A stretch of 42,799 nt of DNA from contig CALYBP010000009.1 in assembly GCA_944415425.1 (NCBI GenBank), positions 1 through 42,799 of the forward strand, read 5' to 3'. The DNA is from an uncultured Ruminococcus sp. (GTDB lineage: Bacteria; Bacillota; Clostridia; Oscillospirales; Acutalibacteraceae). Of the stretch, positions 27,353-36,364 are shown piece after piece (the first letter of the stretch is position 1; each line of letters opens with the position of its first letter). A program made the position numbers and the translations under genes. The notes under the pieces are model-generated. The model was not told where the DNA came from. It saw only the letters and a list, made by a program, of their open reading frames with translations, and made no database searches.

Positions 27353-28882
27353 TTATACTTTAATCATTACAAAGCTTTGCGGCGCCATTTTCACCTTGCC
27401 GTCCGAAAACTCGGTGCAGCCGAGTTCATAAATTTTTTCGCCGTTGTAATTTGTGTTAATTACACTCTCTTTTCCGAGCGGGTTAAAGAACATAACGAGA
27501 TTTCCTCTCTTGTAGAAGAACGGGATTTTACCGTCCTCATAAACAAACTCAAGCTCGCCGTTGCCCTTTAAGTCATCATACTTGTGACGCAGGGAGATCA
27601 TATCGGTAACAACCTTGTAGATGCTGTCCTCGTCGTTTTGCTGGTTTTCAACCGTCGGCGCGTCGCTGTTTTTGTCAACGGGCAGATATGGTTCATCACC
27701 CGTTGAAAATCCAAGATTTTTGCCGCTGTTCCACTGCATCGGGGTACGGGAACCGGTTCTGCTGAATCCGCCTTCCTTGCTCACAAGGTCGCTTTGGTAT
27801 CTCATACCGATTTCATCACCGTAATAGAGGAAAGGCACGCCCGGCATTGTGAATATAAATGCGTTAACGAGTTTAATTGCCTGCTTGTCCAGATATGCCG
27901 TTACACGGGGCATATCGTGATTGTTTGTCATAAAGCTGATGTAACCGCAGCCCTTTGAACGCTCATATGCGGGGAGGTATTCATCGGCAAAAGCCTTTAC
28001 ATTTCCCTTGCCGTTCGGGTTAAACACAGCCTTGTCGCCCCATTCGCCGCTGCGGAAAAGTGTGTTGTAGCCGTTACCCTGGTGGTCAAGGTAGAAGTCC
28101 ATATGAAAGCCTGCGTTTACGATTGCTCTGTCGGGAGAACACCACTCGGAAACCATTGCGGCTTCGGGATATTCGGCGTCAAGCATATCACGCACACCGC
28201 GCCAGATTTTTGCGGTAGCGATTTTTTCGTCATCGTTTTTAACCAGCGAGTCCGCCATATCAACTCTAAAGCCGTCGGCTCCCTTGTCAAGCCAAAAACG
28301 CATAATATCCTTAATTGCTTCCACAGTTGCAAGACAGTCGGGGTGATCGCAGGGAAGCTGCCATTCGGGATGTGTTATATTGTAAAAGCCGTAGTTTAAA
28401 GCAGGCTGTGAGCTGAAGTAGTTTACCATATAGTTGCCGTTACGCTCGCAGATACCGCACATCATTCTGTATTCGGGCGGAGCGTCCCAAACAGATTTTG
28501 TAAATATATATCGGTTTGAATACTCGCTTTTTGCCGCTTTTTTGGCCTCGATAAACCACGGATGAGTGTCCGAGGTGTGACCCGGAACGAGGTCAAGCAA
28601 AATTTTTATTCCCTTTTTGTGAGCTTCGTTAAAAAGATTCACAAGGTCTTCGTTTGTTCCGTAGCGGGCGGCAACCTGCTTGTAGTTGCGAACATCGTAT
28701 CCGGCGTCCATAAAAGGAGAGTCATAAACCGGGTTAAGCCATATTGCGTTACAGCCGAGTCCCTTTACATAATCAAGTTTTTCCGTAATTCCGTTTATGT
28801 CACCGATTCCGTCTCCGTTTGAGTCATAAAAGCTTTGCGGATAAATTTCATAAAACACAGCGTCGTTTAGCCACTTTGGCAT
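27353..28882 (-). CDS. GH13 alpha-glucosidase / alpha-amylase family enzyme
   Basis: A cytoplasmic GH13 hydrolase of 509 residues acting on alpha-glucosidic bonds; no signal peptide is present. The family regions are clear: LNDAVFYEIYPQSFYDSNGD at the start, nucleophile Asp208 in GFRVDMA, acid Glu246 in MVSEW and Asp323 in NNHDMPR. The GIGDINGI motif suggests the oligo-1,6-glucosidase / trehalose-6-phosphate hydrolase / alpha-glucosidase branch; the exact substrate cannot be told. Region I reads VPGHTSD where most relatives have VxNHTSD, so Asn is replaced by Gly, a small oddity. The start at 28882 is preferred over the ATG at 28891, as GAAAGGA then lies eight bases upstream. Confidence 0.93.
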   Translation of the reverse strand: MPKWLNDAVFYEIYPQSFYDSNGDGIGDINGITEKLDYVKGLGCNAIWLNPVYDSPFMDAGYDVRNYKQVAARYGTNEDLVNLFNEAHKKGIKILLDLVPGHTSDTHPWFIEAKKAAKSEYSNRYIFTKSVWDAPPEYRMMCGICERNGNYMVNYFSSQPALNYGFYNITHPEWQLPCDHPDCLATVEAIKDIMRFWLDKGADGFRVDMADSLVKNDDEKIATAKIWRGVRDMLDAEYPEAAMVSEWCSPDRAIVNAGFHMDFYLDHQGNGYNTLFRSGEWGDKAVFNPNGKGNVKAFADEYLPAYERSKGCGYISFMTNNHDMPRVTAYLDKQAIKLVNAFIFTMPGVPFLYYGDEIGMRYQSDLVSKEGGFSRTGSRTPMQWNSGKNLGFSTGDEPYLPVDKNSDAPTVENQQNDEDSIYKVVTDMISLRHKYDDLKGNGELEFVYEDGKIPFFYKRGNLVMFFNPLGKESVINTNYNGEKIYELGCTEFSDGKVKMAPQSFVMIKV

Positions 28883-28989
28883 ATAAAACATCCTTTCACA
28901 GTAAATTATAGAACAATTTTATCATCTAAATAATAATTTGGCAATATAATTTATTAACATTTTCCTGTCATTTTTCCACAAAAATATAC

Positions 28990-29018
28990 TTGCAAAAAGA
29001 CGGTATAAATCATAATAT
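28990..29018 (+). promoter_or_regulatory. Possible promoter for the MecA-like gene
   Basis: TTGCAA (28990-28995) and TAATAT (29013-29018) with a 17-base spacer. The -10 is imperfect. Confidence 0.35.
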
Positions 29019-29048
29019 GATAATAACTTTGTTTTAGGGGGTAGGAGA

Positions 29049-29606
29049 TTGACAGTTAACCGATTATCGGAAAATACGGTGCTTATTGTTTTATATACAA
29101 AGGATATGCATAATCTCTCGCTTGACATTAACGATGATAACAGCGGAGATGAGGCGTTTCGCAAAACAATAACAAAAATTATGAAATATGCATGTGCAAA
29201 AGCGGGCGTTGATATTTGTAACCGGAAGGTTGATATAGAGGCTTTGCCGTTTGAAAATGAATGCTATTTGCTTATTACCGTGCATGAAAAAATCCGCCGC
29301 AGCTTCAGGAAAAAAAGCACGGGAGAGTGTGTTTGTTATTCCCTCGGCGGCAGCGGAAATTTTCTTGATACGCTGGAGCGCATATACAGACAAAATATAT
29401 GCTGCAACAAAAATTCGGCGTACCTTTATAATGACAATTATTATATTGTGTTTGATTATCCCAATATACCGAAAAAACTCAAAGTGCTTTTGTCGGAGTA
29501 TGCGGAAAAAAGTGTTGATAAAATCGAATCTGCAAGGGTAAAAGAAAACGGCAGAGTTATTTGTGCCGACAATGCGATATATCAGATAGGCAGACATTTG
29601 GTGTAA
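29049..29606 (+). CDS. mecA: MecA-like ClpC adaptor protein
   Basis: A 185-residue acidic N-terminal / mixed C-terminal protein. The opening (VNRLSENTVLIVLYTKDMHNL), the short segment with LPFENECYLLITV, a middle linker and a C-terminal alpha-beta domain (from about residue 100) match the two-domain layout of MecA/YpbH adaptors, which bind unfolded or specific proteins and hand them to ClpC. Sequence identity to Bacillus MecA looks low, so this rests on overall pattern. The start is TTG with AGGGGG eight bases upstream. The clpC operon lies about 3 kb away on the other strand, making a functional link likely but not physical co-transcription. Confidence 0.62.
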   Translation: MTVNRLSENTVLIVLYTKDMHNLSLDINDDNSGDEAFRKTITKIMKYACAKAGVDICNRKVDIEALPFENECYLLITVHEKIRRSFRKKSTGECVCYSLGGSGNFLDTLERIYRQNICCNKNSAYLYNDNYYIVFDYPNIPKKLKVLLSEYAEKSVDKIESARVKENGRVICADNAIYQIGRHLV

Positions 29607-29616
29607 GGCTTAATAC

Positions 29617-30045
29617 TCACAAAAACGCTTTCATTTCTCTTAAATTTTCCTCTTCCGTATCCAACATTTTTTTAGCAAGCGTGCTCACATGGGGGTCGTT
29701 TCCGTCATAGTTTCTGATATGGCGCGACATTTTGTTTACCCCCATTGTGTTGCCCTTGATCATCATTTCCGCCACATGAGAAGCAGACGGATCTCTTTTG
29801 AGGTCGCGGTCGGTAGCGTAGCGTGTCATAGCTTTTGTGACAGGGCTTACATGGCGGATTTCCGCTCCTCGGTTTTTCAGCATATTGTTAGCACAGTGAT
29901 AAATTTTTCCGTACTTAATAAGCTGTTCGCAAAGCACGCCGTCAACTTTGCTGTCTTTAAGTCTTTTTCGAACGCTTGTAATACCCTGACAGCCCATCTC
30001 GGCGTTTTGCAGAACATAAGTAAGCATTTCTACATCATTTATCAT
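29617..30045 (-). CDS. Helical, ferritin-like protein of unknown function
   Basis: A 142-residue protein that appears all-helical and could form a four-helix bundle: about 1-26, 30-55, 85-105 and 115-142, the last ending KKMLDTEEENLREMKAFL. There is no signal peptide or membrane segment. It lacks a clear di-iron ExxH pair, so an oxidase role is not supported. The ATG at 30045 is preferred over the GTG at 30054, as AGAGGTG precedes it. Its stop is 10 bases from that of the MecA-like gene, so the two converge. Confidence 0.7.
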   Translation of the reverse strand: MINDVEMLTYVLQNAEMGCQGITSVRKRLKDSKVDGVLCEQLIKYGKIYHCANNMLKNRGAEIRHVSPVTKAMTRYATDRDLKRDPSASHVAEMMIKGNTMGVNKMSRHIRNYDGNDPHVSTLAKKMLDTEEENLREMKAFL

Positions 30046-30140
30046 ATATTTCACCTCTGCCTTTATTATTATCCTAAAAAATTGATTTATTCCTGTTGAA
30101 AGATTGTTTAATTTATGTTTTAATATTAAAGGTGATGTTT

Positions 30141-30932
30141 ATGATAAATTCGGCTCTGCATACGGTTGAACTTGATTATAACGAGAACGAAAAAAAGCGA
30201 ATATGGATATATGTGCCTGCGCATAAGGAGGGGGAGAGGCTGCCGGTTGTCTATATGACAGACGGACAGAATCTTTTTGATGAAGCCTCTACCGCTTACG
30301 GAAGCTGGGGCGTTGTTTGTGCTGTTGAAGCTGAAATAAAAAACGGCTCTGCGGGAGCCGTGATAGTGGGTATTGATAACGGAAACGCAAAGCGCGACTG
30401 CGAGCTAACACCTGATTGTATCGGTGAAGTACAGCTAAAAGAGCTTTTGTGCGACGACTTTGTGCCCAAAGGAGAAGAGTTTGACAGTTTTTTTGTAAAC
30501 ACTGTGCTTCCGTATGTTGAAACGAATTTTCCCGTAAGATGCGACAAAAACGGGAGAGCGGTCTGCGGCAGCTCGTCGGGAGGTTTAATGTCGTTTTTCA
30601 GCGGTATTGAGCACAAGACGTTATTTGGCTTTGTGGGGGCGTTTTCGCCTGCGTTTTTGTGCTATACCGAGGATTCGTGGCGCATGTATCTATCGGATAA
30701 GATTACAGGCGGTATGCCCTATCTTTACATTTACACCGGAAACGGCGACGAGCTTGAACAAATGATTTTTCAGAGCGTTGAGCCTATGTACGATTTACTT
30801 ACCGAAAAAGGTTATCCCTACGATATGCTCAACGAGGTTGTGTTGCTTGAAAACAAGCACAACGAAAAAGCGTGGAAAGAGATTTTTCCCGACTTTCTCC
30901 ACACATTTTTACATAACGCAAACCTAAAATAA
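30141..30932 (+). CDS. Putative esterase, alpha/beta hydrolase (esterase D/Fes-like)
   Basis: A 263-residue cytoplasmic alpha/beta hydrolase of the putative-esterase family (PF00756-like). Early RIWIYVPAHKEGERLPVVYM and TDGQNLFDE are typical, the nucleophile Ser is in CGSSSGG (about residues 149-155), and the catalytic His is likely in ENKHNEKAW near the C-terminus. The substrate is unknown; relatives cleave acyl or feruloyl esters and siderophores. The ATG at 30141 is chosen because AAAGGTGA precedes it; the longer frame from 30096 lacks a site. It converges on pduL. Confidence 0.8.
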   Translation: MINSALHTVELDYNENEKKRIWIYVPAHKEGERLPVVYMTDGQNLFDEASTAYGSWGVVCAVEAEIKNGSAGAVIVGIDNGNAKRDCELTPDCIGEVQLKELLCDDFVPKGEEFDSFFVNTVLPYVETNFPVRCDKNGRAVCGSSSGGLMSFFSGIEHKTLFGFVGAFSPAFLCYTEDSWRMYLSDKITGGMPYLYIYTGNGDELEQMIFQSVEPMYDLLTEKGYPYDMLNEVVLLENKHNEKAWKEIFPDFLHTFLHNANLK

Positions 30933-30972
30933 AAAAGGCTGTCCCCGCACTAAAGCAAGAACAACCTTTTGA
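30930..30972. terminator. Possible bidirectional terminator
   Basis: AAAAGGCTGT and ACAACCTTTT can pair with one mismatch around a loop of about 18 bases, between the converging esterase and pduL genes. Weak by eye. Confidence 0.35.
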
Positions 30973-30986
30973 TAAACAATATTTTG

Positions 30987-31556
30987 TTAAGCGATTATTT
31001 CACCGTCAACAGTTCCGCCCAAACCTGCTGCGTTGGACTCGTCGGTGTCAATGTGCATAGCGGGAGCGTAGCTTGGACTTACACGGATTACAACATCCCC
31101 GAAAGTTGTTGCCCTGCCCGTGTTTTCGCCGACCTTTACAGATACGATCTGTTTATCTTTAAGGCCAAACTCCTCCGCTGTTTTAGGATCGAGATGAATA
31201 TGCCTTTTAGCAGCGATAACTCCGCAGTTTATCTCAATTTCACCTGCGGGACCCACGAGCTTGCATCCGGGAGTACCCTCAATATCGCCCGACTCCCTAA
31301 CGGGAGCGGCAATGCCGAGCTTTCTTGCGTCGGTAAGCGAGATTTCAACCTGATCTGCGCTTCTTTCGGGGCCGAGGATTGACATCTTCATTTCTCCTCT
31401 CGGACCTACTACGGAAACCTTTTCAACGCAGGCAAACTGACCCGGCTGGGAAAGATCTTTTTTATTTGTGAGCGCTGCGTCTTTTCCGAAGAGAGCCTCA
31501 AGCGTCTCCTTTGTAACATGAACATGATGAGCGGATGTTTCAACCATTATTTTCAT
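30987..31556 (-). CDS. pduL: Phosphate propanoyltransferase / phosphotransacetylase PduL
   Basis: Interconverts acyl-CoA and acyl-phosphate (acetyl or propionyl), linking CoA pools to ATP formation by an acetate kinase. The 189 residues contain both halves of the PduL fold, each with a metal-binding His motif: SAHHVHVTKE near the N-terminus and AKRHIHLDP in the middle. The start at 31556 is chosen because GGTGG precedes it; the longer frame begins in non-family sequence. No microcompartment shell genes lie nearby and the N-terminus carries no obvious encapsulation peptide, so this is probably the free cytoplasmic form used as the cell's Pta. Confidence 0.93.
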   Translation of the reverse strand: MKIMVETSAHHVHVTKETLEALFGKDAALTNKKDLSQPGQFACVEKVSVVGPRGEMKMSILGPERSADQVEISLTDARKLGIAAPVRESGDIEGTPGCKLVGPAGEIEINCGVIAAKRHIHLDPKTAEEFGLKDKQIVSVKVGENTGRATTFGDVVIRVSPSYAPAMHIDTDESNAAGLGGTVDGEIIA

Positions 31557-31663
31557 CTTATGTAAACCACCATTCATAAATTTTAGCCGTTCGGCTTGAC
31601 ACATATATTTTACTACTAATTTTTACAAAATTCAATGCTTTGTAAACGGAAAGGGAAAATTTT

Positions 31664-32236
31664 ATGTTTAACAACTGGGAAGAATTAAAAAACGCCTGCA
31701 AACAATGCCGAAAATGTGAGCTTTGCAAAACAAGGCACAATGTTGTAGTGGGCGTCGGAAACGAAAACGCCGAGGTAATGTTTATCGGAGAGGGCCCCGG
31801 AGAGAACGAGGACTTACAGGGAGAGCCGTTTGTCGGCAGGGGAGGAAAGCTATTGGATAAGATGCTGACTGCGGTAGACCTCGACAGAAACAAGAATATT
31901 TACATTGCAAATATAGTAAAATGCCGTCCCCCGCAAAACCGTGACCCAAAACCCGAAGAACAGGAGCAGTGCATTGACTGGCTTCGGGCACAGGTTAAGA
32001 TGATTAACCCAAAAATAATCGTATGTCTCGGAAGAATAGCGGCGGGAAGAATAATCAAGTCGGACATTAAAATCACAAAAGAACACGGTCTGTGGTTTGA
32101 AAAGGGCGGAATACAGATGATGGCAATGCTTCACCCCGCGGCTGTGTTGCGTGACCCCAGGAAAAAGCCCGAGGCGTTTGACGACTTTTTAAAACTTCGG
32201 GATAAGATAAACGAGATTTGTGATCATACATATTGA
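31664..32236 (+). CDS. udg: Family 4 uracil-DNA glycosylase
   Basis: Removes uracil from DNA to start base-excision repair. The 190-residue protein has the four cluster cysteines of the Fe-S family 4 enzymes: Cys15 and Cys18 (CRKC), Cys87 (KCRPP) and Cys103 (EQC). The active site GEGPGENEDLQGEPFVGRGG is at 42-61 and the late MLHPAAVLRDP carries the His motif. AAAGGGAA precedes the ATG. It converges on clpC across a strong terminator. Confidence 0.93.
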   Translation: MFNNWEELKNACKQCRKCELCKTRHNVVVGVGNENAEVMFIGEGPGENEDLQGEPFVGRGGKLLDKMLTAVDLDRNKNIYIANIVKCRPPQNRDPKPEEQEQCIDWLRAQVKMINPKIIVCLGRIAAGRIIKSDIKITKEHGLWFEKGGIQMMAMLHPAAVLRDPRKKPEAFDDFLKLRDKINEICDHTY

Positions 32237-32309
32237 TATGTCTGTAAGATATTAAATAGATTAATAAACTACGGGTTGATGTAATATCAGCCCCAATAAG
32301 ATAAAAATC

Positions 32310-32342
32310 AAAGCAAGCGGCCGAAAGACCGCTTGCTTTTTT
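32310..32342. terminator. Bidirectional terminator between udg and clpC
   Basis: AAAGCAAGCGG (32310-32320) pairs perfectly with CCGCTTGCTTT (32329-32339) around CCGAAAGA, followed by T on the right; A precedes it on the left for the opposite direction. Confidence 0.9.
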
Positions 32343-32347
32343 CACAG

Positions 32348-34804
32348 CTATTTTGTTTCAAATGTGAACTTGCCGTCCGCAAAAGAGCATACAACAGATG
32401 AATTTTCTTTTATGGTGCCGTCAAGCATTTTTTCCGAAAGAGCGTCTTCAATTTCTGTTTGAATAGCTCTGCGCAGCGGCCTTGCACCGTAATTTTCATC
32501 AAAGCCCTTATCCGATATAGCGGAAACCGCATCATCGGTAAATGTTATGTCAATGTTAAGAGCTTTGACTCTCTTTGCGAGAGTATCAAGCATATTTGAA
32601 GCAATCTTTATGATTTCTTCCTTTGTCAGCTTGTTGAATACTATGATGTCATCGACACGGTTAAGAAATTCAGGTCTGAAAACATTTCTGAGCTCGCCCA
32701 TTACAAGTTCCTTGATGTTTTCGCCGCTGTTATCCTTTGAATTTTCATCTTGGCTGAAGCCGAGAGCCTTTTGCTTTTCGGTAATAAGTCTTGCGCCGAC
32801 ATTGGAGGTCATAATGATAACGGTGTTCTTAAAGTCAACCGTTCTGCCCTGAGAATCTGTCAGTCTGCCGTCCTCAAGTATCTGAAGAAGCATATTGAAT
32901 ACATCGGGGTGAGCTTTTTCAATTTCATCAAATAGCACTACCGAATATGGTTTTCTCCTTACTTTTTCGGTAAGCTGACCGCCCTCTTCAAATCCTACAT
33001 ATCCGGGCGGTGAACCGATGAGCTTGGAAACCGTGTGCTTCTCCATGTATTCACTCATATCAAGACGCAGCATTGCGTTTTCGTCGCCGAACATCGCCTG
33101 AGCAAGCGCCTTGCAAAGCTCTGTTTTACCTACGCCCGTAGGGCCGAGGAAGATAAACGAGCCGACAGGGCGTTTCGGGTCTTTAAGACCTACTCTGCCT
33201 CTTCTTATTGCCCTTGATATTGCGCTTACTGCCTCATCCTGTCCGATAACACGCTCGTGCAGAACTTTTTCCATATTGAGCAGACGATCGCTTTCCTCTT
33301 TGGTAAGCTGTACAACAGGCACGCCCGTCCAATCGGAAACTATTTTCGCAATGTCCTCCGCGGTTACTTCGCCGCTGCACGTTTTTTGCTTTTCCTGCCA
33401 CTGCTTTTTTGCTTCGTCAAGCTTTGCCTGTACCTGCTTTTGTTCGTCACGCAGCTTTGCGGCACGCTCGAAGTCCTGCTCGTTTACTGCGCTCGCCTTT
33501 TCTTTTTCAAAATCAGCTATTGAATCTTCAAGCGATTTTATATCGGGCGGCGATGTAAGAGAAGCAAGCCTTACCTTTGATGCACCCTCATCAATAAGGT
33601 CAATCGCCTTATCGGGGAGGTATCTGTCTGCAATATAGCGTGATGACAGATTAACCGCAGCGTTTATCGCTTCGTCTGTAATCTTTACCTTGTGGTGAGC
33701 CTCATAGCTGTCACGCAAGCCTTTAAGAATTTCGATTGCCTGTTCAGGCGTAGGCTCGCCTACCTTTACGGGCTGAAAACGGCGCTCCAAAGCGGCGTCT
33801 TTTTCGATATACTTTCTGTATTCGTTGAGCGTTGTTGCGCCTATTACCTGAAAGTCACCTCTTGCAAGCGACGGTTTCAAAATATTTGCGGCGTCTGCAC
33901 TTCCCTCAGCGGCGCCCGCACCTACAATTGTATGAAGCTCATCTATGAACAAAATTGTGTTCTTCGACTTTTTGACTTCGTCAATAGCGGCCTTAATTCT
34001 TTCCTCAAAATCGCCCCTGTATTTTGCACCTGCTATCATACCTGTCAGATCAAGGCTTACAACCTTTTTATCTTTTAGTATTTCAGGTACATTTCCGTTT
34101 GCAATTTCAAGAGCAAGACCCTCTGCTACCGCAGTTTTACCTACGCCCGGCTCGCCGATAAGAACGGGATTGTTCTTTGTGCGGCGCGACAAAATCTGGA
34201 TAACACGCTCTATTTCTTTTTCTCTGCCTATTACAGGGTCAATCTCTCCGTTTTTAGCGGCCTTTGTTAAATCTCTGCCGAATTTTTCAAGTGCAGAGCC
34301 GTCCTGTTCGTTCGCACCGTTATCGGAATAACCGCCGTTTCCGTCAAAGCCGTTTTCCTGAACCCCTCTTTGAAGTCCGCCGGCTATTGCCTGTGCTATC
34401 GCGTGTTCGCTTACTCCGAGCTCGTGCAGATATGCTACCGCATAGCTGTCGCTTTCCGAAATAACCGCCAAAAGCAAATGTTCCGTGCCGACATAGTTAC
34501 TGCCCATTCTTGCCGAAGTGAGCATTGCTGATTTAAGCACACGCTTCGTTCTCGGTGTAAAGTCATCGGCAGTCAATACAGATGTAGTCTGGTTAGCCTC
34601 CTGAGCGCTTATTTTTTCTTTGAGGGCTTCTATGGTTATACCGCATTGCTTAAGAGCCGCTGCGGCAACTCCGGTGCCCTCGCTGATAAGACCCAGGAGT
34701 ATGTGTTCGGTTCCGACATAGTTGTGACCCATATCCTGTGCGGATTCAATGGCGAGGTTAAGAGCCTTATTTGCTTTTTGTGTAAATCCTCTGAATTCAT
34801 ACAT
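32348..34804 (-). CDS. clpC: ATP-dependent unfoldase ClpC
   Basis: An 818-residue Hsp100 unfoldase that feeds ClpP and controls protein quality in stress. The N-domain with two Clp repeats (about 1-145) comes first, then AAA-1 with Walker A GEPGVGKT and Walker B, a middle domain with a UVR motif (around EQDFERAAKLRDEQKQ), then AAA-2 with GPTGVGKTE. The start is placed at the second Met (34804), eight bases after AGAGGG; the first Met at 34810 is too close to it. It is the last gene of the ctsR operon and ends at a terminator shared with udg. MecA-like and McsB adaptors are both encoded in this window. Confidence 0.97.
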   Translation of the reverse strand: MYEFRGFTQKANKALNLAIESAQDMGHNYVGTEHILLGLISEGTGVAAAALKQCGITIEALKEKISAQEANQTTSVLTADDFTPRTKRVLKSAMLTSARMGSNYVGTEHLLLAVISESDSYAVAYLHELGVSEHAIAQAIAGGLQRGVQENGFDGNGGYSDNGANEQDGSALEKFGRDLTKAAKNGEIDPVIGREKEIERVIQILSRRTKNNPVLIGEPGVGKTAVAEGLALEIANGNVPEILKDKKVVSLDLTGMIAGAKYRGDFEERIKAAIDEVKKSKNTILFIDELHTIVGAGAAEGSADAANILKPSLARGDFQVIGATTLNEYRKYIEKDAALERRFQPVKVGEPTPEQAIEILKGLRDSYEAHHKVKITDEAINAAVNLSSRYIADRYLPDKAIDLIDEGASKVRLASLTSPPDIKSLEDSIADFEKEKASAVNEQDFERAAKLRDEQKQVQAKLDEAKKQWQEKQKTCSGEVTAEDIAKIVSDWTGVPVVQLTKEESDRLLNMEKVLHERVIGQDEAVSAISRAIRRGRVGLKDPKRPVGSFIFLGPTGVGKTELCKALAQAMFGDENAMLRLDMSEYMEKHTVSKLIGSPPGYVGFEEGGQLTEKVRRKPYSVVLFDEIEKAHPDVFNMLLQILEDGRLTDSQGRTVDFKNTVIIMTSNVGARLITEKQKALGFSQDENSKDNSGENIKELVMGELRNVFRPEFLNRVDDIIVFNKLTKEEIIKIASNMLDTLAKRVKALNIDITFTDDAVSAISDKGFDENYGARPLRRAIQTEIEDALSEKMLDGTIKENSSVVCSFADGKFTFETK

Positions 34805-34837
34805 AGTCATTACCCTCTTTCACTGTCTTTTAATTGT

Positions 34838-35833
34838 CTATTTTGAAAGTTTCGCTCTTATGAGTTTTGCCCTTTCTATATCTCTGTCGTGCGCCGACAG
34901 ATTTTTGTTGAGAGTTACCGTCAAAGTCGCAGGCTCAACGGCAATCATCAGCTCGTCAATTTCGTGAGCCGTACAGTCGGTTATCTGACCGGAAGCTATG
35001 CCGAGTCTGACATTTGAAAGCAGCTTCAATGCTTCGTCGTGAGATATAACGAGAGCGGAACGCAATACGCCGAGACTTCTGCTTATTGTATCCTGAACAT
35101 CAATACTTGAGCAAAGACGTTCTCTTGCCTGATTTTCCTGCGAAATAAGCTGTTGAGTAATATTTTTCAGATTTTCAATAGCCGCTTTTTCGGATATTCC
35201 CAGCGTAACCTGGTTTGAAAGCTGATACAATGCACCCTTCGGCTCGGTGCCTTCACCGTGTGCCCCGCGTATAGTAAGACCGAGCTTTGAGAGATTACTT
35301 GCGATTCTGCTGATCGCTCTGCTCTTTTCAAGGGCAGGAAGGTGCAGCATAACCGACGCTCTCATACCCGTGCCGAGGTTTGTGGGGCATTGCGTAAGGT
35401 AGCCGAGCTTTTCGTCAAAAGCAAAGTCGAGGCTTTCGTCGAGCAATGTATCAAGCTTGTCGGCAGTATCATACGCTTCTTCAAGCGAAAGACCCTTGCT
35501 TATCACCTGAAGTCTTATATGATCTTCTTCGTTAATCATAATGCTTACGGCTTCATCTTTGCTTATCAACAGCCCGCGTCCGTCGGCATCGCTGATAAAT
35601 TCAGGGCTGACAAGCCTTTTTTCCACAAGCGAAACGCTTTGTGATGAAGTAAGTTCGCTCATTCTGATAAAGTTAAAATCCGATGCTATCGAGCTGTTGC
35701 TTTTTTGGATTGCGTCCTTTACCTTTTCGATTACCTTTTCTTTACCCTGAGTGCTTAATTTACAAGGAAACGGAAAGTCTTTCAGGTTTCTTGCAAGTCT
35801 GATTCTTGTGGAAATTACTACATCGTTACTCAT
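34838..35833 (-). CDS. mcsB: Protein arginine kinase McsB
   Basis: Phosphorylates arginines on proteins, marking them for ClpC-ClpP, and inactivates CtsR in stress. The 331 residues have the phosphagen-kinase fold: STRIRLARNLKDFPFP at the start and the active-site CPTNLGTGMRASVMLHLP with its Cys at about 190s. The C-terminal lid carries RGAHGEGTEPKGALYQ. The start lies 2 bases after the mcsA stop with GGAGG inside the end of mcsA, so translation is coupled. Confidence 0.97.
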   Translation of the reverse strand: MSNDVVISTRIRLARNLKDFPFPCKLSTQGKEKVIEKVKDAIQKSNSSIASDFNFIRMSELTSSQSVSLVEKRLVSPEFISDADGRGLLISKDEAVSIMINEEDHIRLQVISKGLSLEEAYDTADKLDTLLDESLDFAFDEKLGYLTQCPTNLGTGMRASVMLHLPALEKSRAISRIASNLSKLGLTIRGAHGEGTEPKGALYQLSNQVTLGISEKAAIENLKNITQQLISQENQARERLCSSIDVQDTISRSLGVLRSALVISHDEALKLLSNVRLGIASGQITDCTAHEIDELMIAVEPATLTVTLNKNLSAHDRDIERAKLIRAKLSK

Positions 35834-35835
35834 GA

Positions 35836-36342
35836 TTATGCCTCCATTTCCTTGATTTTATCTCTCAGCTCTGCCGCAAGTTCAAAGTTTTGTTCCGAAA
35901 CCGCCTTGTCAAGCTCCGCTTTAAGATTCTTGATTTTATCTTCTTTTGTTTCCTCTGCGGGCTTTTTCTCCTTAGCCTTTCGAGCAAGAGAGCTGTTTTT
36001 GCCGCAATGGGTTGTGTTTCCGTGAATACGCCTTATCGACGGGAACAACTCGTCTGCGAAAACATCATAGCAGTTTGCGCATCCCACATGACCCGACTTT
36101 GCAATATCCGAATAGGTACTTCCGCAAAACTCGCATCTTGTCGCCTGTGTTCTTGCGGGCAAAACATTTCCGAAAAAGCTTCCGAGAAAATTTGAAAATT
36201 CGCTTTCCATATCTCCGAAAATGTTGGTATAACCCATTTTCTTTGCACATTCGCTGCAAAGGTCGTACTCCTTGAATTCTCCGTTTATAACTGTTTTTAC
36301 ATGTGTATTAGCATTGTTAGCTCCGCATTTTTGACATTTCAT
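35836..36342 (-). CDS. mcsA: McsB activator McsA
   Basis: A 168-residue zinc protein that activates McsB and modulates CtsR. Four CxxC pairs are visible (CQKC, CSEC, CEFC, CANC), giving two zinc sites, and the C-terminus has a UVR motif (SEQNFELAAELRDKIKEMEA) for binding Clp or McsB. GGAGG lies eight bases before the ATG. Second gene of the ctsR operon. Confidence 0.95.
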   Translation of the reverse strand: MKCQKCGANNANTHVKTVINGEFKEYDLCSECAKKMGYTNIFGDMESEFSNFLGSFFGNVLPARTQATRCEFCGSTYSDIAKSGHVGCANCYDVFADELFPSIRRIHGNTTHCGKNSSLARKAKEKKPAEETKEDKIKNLKAELDKAVSEQNFELAAELRDKIKEMEA

Positions 36343-36364
36343 AAATAAAACCTCCGTTCAATTT

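Noticed and set aside
29091..29597. Open frame of 168 codons on the - strand opposite the MecA-like gene
   Set aside because: No ribosome site, hydrophobic patches are a by-product of the AT-rich reverse strand, and the + strand frame has family likeness and a start site.
33111..33638. Ser-rich open frame on the + strand inside clpC
   Set aside because: Shadow of clpC; the Ser/Phe-rich composition is typical of the opposite strand of a coding region.
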